A stretch of DNA of 5,610 nucleotides from an uncultured Clostridia bacterium (lineage in GTDB: Bacteria; Bacillota; Clostridia; Oscillospirales; CAG-272). Positions 4,284 to 5,610 of the stretch are shown in pieces. Made by a program: the position numbers and the translations under genes. The stretch is taken from contig CAJGCM010000145.1 of NCBI GenBank assembly GCA_904501765.1, positions 1 to 5,610 on the forward strand, read 5' to 3'. Below the pieces are notes generated by a model. The model saw nothing but the letters and a program-made list of their open reading frames with translations. It did not search any database and was not told the DNA's origin. The first letter of the stretch is position 1. Each line of letters begins with the position of its first letter.

Positions 4284-4397
4284 TGATAATTCTTATTTTG
4301 TACAAAAACTTTCTCATTTATTTCATTGACTTAATAGGCAAAATCATTAAAATTTATAAGTGTTAGAACTGTTTTTATGAGTATTTTGCAATTGACT
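4278..4397. promoter_or_regulatory. Repeated ATTGACT motif in the divergent control region
   Basis: ATTGACT occurs at 4325-4331 and 4391-4397 on the plus strand and at 4278-4284 on the minus strand. The first and third form a 9-bp inverted repeat, AGTCAATGA (4278-4286) and TCATTGACT (4323-4331), 36 bases apart. The plus-strand copies resemble -35 boxes, but no good -10 follows at normal spacing, as expected for a promoter needing an AraC activator. These are candidate AraC-protein sites. Confidence 0.4.
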
Positions 4398-4464
4398 GAA
4401 CGTGCGTATGATGGTTTAGAAAACTAATTTGCACAAAAAGATGTCAACAAAGAAAGGAGTTTTT

Positions 4465-5235
4465 ATGAGCGAGAAGAAAAGCGTACTGATCAGCGGAGCT
4501 GTCGTAAACACCGGAAGAGCTGTTGCCGAGCGTTTTCTCAAGGAGGGATGGGTTGTATTTATTACAGGCCGCCAGGGCGATAAGGTCAAGGAGGTTGCCG
4601 ATGAGCTATCCCAAAAGTATAACGGAGAGTGCTATGGATTTGAATATATTCCCTTTCATGCAAGGACGGAGGGGAAGGCTCTGGTAGACAGAATTCTTGC
4701 CATGGGCTTTTGTCCCGATGTGTTTGTTGGCAATGCCGCTAACCTTGGTCTTGACCAGAACGCTCTCACATGTGAGCTTGACGCATGGGAAGAGGTGCTT
4801 ATTACCAATGTTATGGGCTATTTTGTTCCCGCAAGAGAGATTGCCAAGGCGCAGATTGAAAGGGGTAAATCTCAGACAGGTTCCATCGTTTTTATCGGCT
4901 CTATCAACGCTATAAATACTATTCCCGGACGCAGTGCGTACACGGCATCTAAGGGCGCAATCCTGTCTATGACCAAGGGGCTTGCTCTCGACTTCGCTCC
5001 TCACGGTATCAGGGTTAACTGCGTTATGCCGGGGCCTATCTGGACAACACGATACGATGCAAACCCCGAGCAGGCAGCAAGAAAGGCGGATGCGCTTCCC
5101 CTTAAGAGAGTATCTACTACCGAGGAGGTTGCAAATTGCGTATGGTTTTTCGCCACAGAGGAATCGGGAAATGCTACGGGGGCGTCTATGGTTATTGATG
5201 GAGGACTTACCTCTATTGTGAACGGTGCATATTAA
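4465..5235 (+). CDS. Short-chain dehydrogenase/reductase (SDR), probably a sugar-acid oxidoreductase
   Basis: A 256-residue classical SDR with a Rossmann fold. The cofactor motif is SGAVVNTGRAVA (10-21), where Asn15 replaces the usual middle Gly of TGxxxGxG. VGNAAN (88-93) is the NNAG-equivalent. The catalytic set is Asn115, Ser146 (IGSINA), Tyr159 and Lys163 (YTASK); MPGPI (188-192) follows, and the family-typical ATGASMVIDGGLT end is at 237-249. The protein should be a cytosolic NAD(P)-dependent dehydrogenase. The start at 4465 has GAAAGGAG six bases upstream; an in-frame ATG at 4429 lacks such a site. It is 16 bases before a UxuA-like gene, so it may be the D-mannonate oxidoreductase (UxuB role) reducing fructuronate to mannonate, or an oxidoreductase for a related aldonate. 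The SDR call is firm; the substrate rests on context. Confidence 0.92.
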   Translation: MSEKKSVLISGAVVNTGRAVAERFLKEGWVVFITGRQGDKVKEVADELSQKYNGECYGFEYIPFHARTEGKALVDRILAMGFCPDVFVGNAANLGLDQNALTCELDAWEEVLITNVMGYFVPAREIAKAQIERGKSQTGSIVFIGSINAINTIPGRSAYTASKGAILSMTKGLALDFAPHGIRVNCVMPGPIWTTRYDANPEQAARKADALPLKRVSTTEEVANCVWFFATEESGNATGASMVIDGGLTSIVNGAY

Positions 5236-5251
5236 AGGTAAGGAGAAGAAA

Positions 5252-5610
5252 ATGCGTATTGTATTTGGAGCATTAAAGGAATTTAACGATGACGCTATGC
5301 TTATGGCGCAGGCTGTTGGCGCAGACGGAATTCATTTCAACACACCCCCAATCGCAAGAAATGACGAGAAGCACTGGACTGTAAGCGCACTTCGCTGGCT
5401 CAAGGAATATTCCGAGAGGTTCGATCTTAAGCTTGAAATGATTGAAAACGTACCTGTAAGATTTTATGATCATATTCTTGTCGGAGGCTCGAAACGTGAC
5501 GAGCAGATTGAAAACTACATAAAGACTATTCGCAATATGGGCGAGGTCGGAATTCCTGTTCTCGGGCACCATTTCTGCCCGACTTGGGTATGGCGCACAT
5601 CTGTAACCGA
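5252..5610 (+). CDS. uxuA: Mannonate dehydratase-like protein (UxuA family), N-terminal part (truncated by window edge)
   Basis: The first 119 residues are present; the frame is open at the right edge. UxuA proteins are usually about 350 residues, so roughly a third is visible. The start follows AAGGAG by six bases. MRIVFGALKEFN opens the first strand of a TIM barrel, EMIENVPV (62-69) is a second strand, and RDEQIENYIKTIRNMGEVG (82-100) is the most recognisable block of mannonate dehydratases, followed by a strand and HHFCPTWVWRTS (106-117), where classical UxuA has an NFMPxxxWTRT-like sequence. UxuA removes water from D-mannonate to give 2-keto-3-deoxygluconate in the glucuronate pathway, using a divalent metal. 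The sequence is divergent from the enterobacterial type, so a related aldonate dehydratase or another xylose-isomerase-like barrel remains possible. It shares a transcript with the SDR gene. Confidence 0.7.
   Translation, partial: MRIVFGALKEFNDDAMLMAQAVGADGIHFNTPPIARNDEKHWTVSALRWLKEYSERFDLKLEMIENVPVRFYDHILVGGSKRDEQIENYIKTIRNMGEVGIPVLGHHFCPTWVWRTSVT

Noticed and set aside
4429..4464. Upstream start for the SDR (12 extra residues)
   Set aside because: No ribosome binding site there; GAAAGGAG precedes the ATG at 4465, and MSEKKSVLISG is the normal SDR N-terminus.

Overview
The window looks like chromosomal DNA from a low- to moderate-GC Firmicute, most likely a gut-type member of Clostridia. 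The grounds are strong AGGAGG-type ribosome binding sites, consensus TTGACA-17-TATAAT promoters, tRNA genes with encoded CCA ends, many hairpin terminators with T tracts, and a sugar-acid catabolic operon under an AraC-type regulator. No taxonomic marker gene is present, so this placement is an inference.

Layout. 1-246 (minus): start of a HAD-family hydrolase gene that runs off the left edge, with its own promoter. 440-711 (plus): a perfect sigma-A promoter, tRNA-Leu(UAA), initiator tRNA-Met(CAU) and a hairpin terminator. 675-1552: 878 bases with no credible protein gene. This stretch is full of repeats and tRNA debris: two identical 73-bp repeats, fragments matching the 3' end of the initiator tRNA in both orientations, terminators, a nested inverted repeat, and at 1003-1168 an array of seven short palindromes separated by TATATCATC, then by its reverse complement GATGATATA. 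1553-3280: a small accessory cassette made of a minus-strand XRE-type regulator and a divergent pair, a zinc-ribbon/two-TM protein and a GIY-YIG nuclease-like protein with a second C-terminal domain. 3364-3401: a bidirectional terminator related to the one behind the tRNAs but with its loop inverted. 3429-5610: a minus-strand AraC-family regulator divergent from an SDR oxidoreductase and a UxuA-like mannonate dehydratase that runs off the right edge.

How the parts fit. The right end is probably a hexuronate/aldonate catabolism operon controlled by the adjacent AraC protein, with a repeated ATTGACT motif in the shared control region. The middle resembles a small tRNA-linked accessory insertion. 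There is no integrase or transposase in the window, but the tRNA 3' fragments downstream of an intact tRNA look like scars of repeated integration or duplication. The XRE/zinc-ribbon/GIY-YIG group could be a small defence-type module, which is an inference from domain types and position only. The least explained signal is the palindrome array at 1003-1168, whose geometry predicts a long stem carrying hairpins at regular intervals.
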